The notes under the pieces were generated by a model, which was given only the letters and a program-made list of their open reading frames with translations, did not search any database and had not been told where the DNA came from. Of a stretch of DNA of 14,814 nt, positions 13,904 through 14,814 are shown one piece after another (position 1 is the stretch's first letter; each line of letters starts with the position of its first letter). The stretch is from positions 30,224 through 45,037 of the forward strand of contig DKYP01000116.1 in NCBI GenBank assembly GCA_002499945.1, in the 5' to 3' direction. This stretch comes from Lachnoclostridium sp. UBA7097 (lineage in GTDB: Bacteria > Bacillota > Clostridia > Lachnospirales > Lachnospiraceae). The translations under genes and the position numbers were made by a program.

Positions 13904-14658
13904 TGGGAATGATAATATTTCTTGTAATACTTATAGCAGCATGGCAGGGATTTTACTGGATTGGTGTTGATGTGCTTGGGTTGTGGAAACCATATGCAGT
14001 CCCGGAACCGGCAGGTGTTGCAAAAAGGTTTGTTGAACTTTGCAGTGACGGGACTCTTTTTGAAGCAACATTTAATTCACTTATGCGTGGCATAGTGGGT
14101 TATGTTATAGCTGTTATTATAGGTATTGCGGTAGGGCTTCTTATAAACCATTTCAAATATTTACAGAAAAACCTTAAACCAGTTGTATTAGGTGTACAGA
14201 CACTTCCAAGTGTATGCTGGGTTCCGTTTTCAATACTCTGGTTCGGGCTTTCAACCAATGCCATACTCTTTGTTGTCATTATGGGTTCGGCTTTTAGTAT
14301 TTCAATTTCAGTTGACAATGCTATTAAAAATATACAGCCAATCTATACAAAAGCAGCACTTACAATGGGGGCAACTAAAAAGCAGATGTATATAAATGTA
14401 ATATTCCCTGCAAGCCTTCCTGAACTTGTATCAGGTTTAAAACAGGGCTGGTCATTTGCATGGAGGGCATTAATGTCAGGTGAGGTTATGACAACATCCA
14501 TAGGTCTTGGACAGACACTTATAATGGGGCGTGACCTTGCCGATATTAACCAGGTTATGCTTGTAATGGTTGTTATAGTGGCAGTTGGAATAATAATTGA
14601 TAAATGTATATTCTCGGTAATAGAAAAGAGGATATTAAAGAAAAGAGGGCTTGCATAA
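13903..14658 (+). CDS. SsuC/TauC-like ABC transporter permease
   Basis: The membrane subunit of the importer, 251 residues with about six hydrophobic segments (1-20, 63-82, 92-112, 117-137, 185-205, 214-235). The cytoplasmic EAA loop that docks on the ATPase reads AALTMGATKKQMYINVIFPASLPELVSGLKQGWSFAWRA in positions about 151-189, matching the MGA...PASLP..GL pattern of the SsuC/TauC/NrtB group. The start overlaps the ATPase stop (TGATG), with GGGGAGG upstream. It ends the operon and is followed by a clean terminator. No sulfonate monooxygenase, nitrate reductase or thiamine gene is in view, so substrate remains open. Confidence 0.95.
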   Translation: MGMIIFLVILIAAWQGFYWIGVDVLGLWKPYAVPEPAGVAKRFVELCSDGTLFEATFNSLMRGIVGYVIAVIIGIAVGLLINHFKYLQKNLKPVVLGVQTLPSVCWVPFSILWFGLSTNAILFVVIMGSAFSISISVDNAIKNIQPIYTKAALTMGATKKQMYINVIFPASLPELVSGLKQGWSFAWRALMSGEVMTTSIGLGQTLIMGRDLADINQVMLVMVVIVAVGIIIDKCIFSVIEKRILKKRGLA

Positions 14659-14669
14659 TAATATAATGA

Positions 14670-14700
14670 AAAACAGGCTTCAAAAGAAGCCTGTTTTATT
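14670..14700 (+). terminator. Terminator of the SsuABC-like operon
   Basis: AAAACAGGCTTC (14670-14681), AAAA loop, GAAGCCTGTTTT (14686-14697): a perfect 12-bp stem running into a T-rich tail, 11 nt after the permease stop. Confidence 0.9.
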
Positions 14701-14741
14701 CCATTTATTATATAACAGAACAATTATTCCGGGATTTGGGT

Positions 14742-14779
14742 AAAAAATAAGCAAACCCTTATAAAATAAAGATTTGCCT
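14742..14779 (-). terminator. Terminator behind the minus-strand tRNA
   Basis: Read on the minus strand, 14779-14766 pairs with 14762-14749 (14 bp with several G-U) around a 3-nt TTT loop, followed by ATTTTTTA (complement of the A-run 14742-14747). It lies 15 nt beyond the tRNA 3' end. Confidence 0.65.
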
Positions 14780-14793
14780 TGGTTTTTAACTAA

Positions 14794-14814
14794 TGCGGAA
14801 GAAGGGACTTGAAC
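14794..14814 (-). tRNA. tRNA 3' end, probably tRNA-Leu (truncated by window edge)
   Basis: On the minus strand the last 21 bases read G-TTCAAGT-CCCTT-CTTCCGC-A: G53, a seven-base T-loop, the 3' T-stem strand, the 3' acceptor strand and discriminator A73. The sequence after A73 is TTAG, so CCA is not encoded. The implied 5' acceptor strand GCGGAAG plus an A discriminator and GGGTTCAAGTCCC-type T-arm is common in bacterial tRNA-Leu; the anticodon is outside the window, so the identity is a guess. Confidence 0.7.

Overview
The window reads as chromosome of a low-GC, Gram-positive Clostridium relative, most likely a motile member of the Lachnospiraceae. The grounds are the AT-rich, purine-rich coding style, strong GGAGG-type ribosome binding sites, a SecD-SecF fusion, a T-box in front of a methionyl-tRNA synthetase, and a flagellar-type (sigma-28/sigma-D) promoter. 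The species cannot be named from sequence alone.

Left part (1-4796): the 3' end of a secDF fusion gene, then a long hairpin and a FeoA-FeoB fusion for ferrous iron uptake. Convergent to it is prmA (ribosomal protein L11 methyltransferase). feoAB and prmA meet tail to tail in one nested hairpin.

Middle accessory island (about 4870-6922): a frameshifted mini-ORF, an intact, very AT-rich Abi_2/AbiF-family HEPN gene, and directly behind it a compact RNA transcription unit. That unit has a consensus promoter, about 118 nt of transcript and a 16-bp terminator stem, and no credible ORF. It is followed by a rhomboid protease pseudogene. The AbiF gene plus its RNA is the most interesting object here: it matches the layout of AbiF toxin / RNA antitoxin modules, the family proposed to be ancestral to Cas13.

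Housekeeping block (6957-9307): a T-box leader controlling metG (methionyl-tRNA synthetase). The specifier can be read in two registers, but the UGGU bulge of the antiterminator favours methionine.

Right part (9316-14814): a sigma-28-like promoter and structured leader drive a cysteine-free, coiled-coil protein of unknown function. A cluster of three palindromes separates it from a convergent LacI-family regulator. That regulator is divergent from an SsuABC/TauABC-like transporter operon (lipoprotein, ATPase, permease; the genes overlap by 10 and 1 nt), and two near-identical operator palindromes lie in the shared promoter region. The operon ends in a clean terminator. The window closes with the 3' end of a minus-strand tRNA (probably tRNA-Leu) and its terminator.
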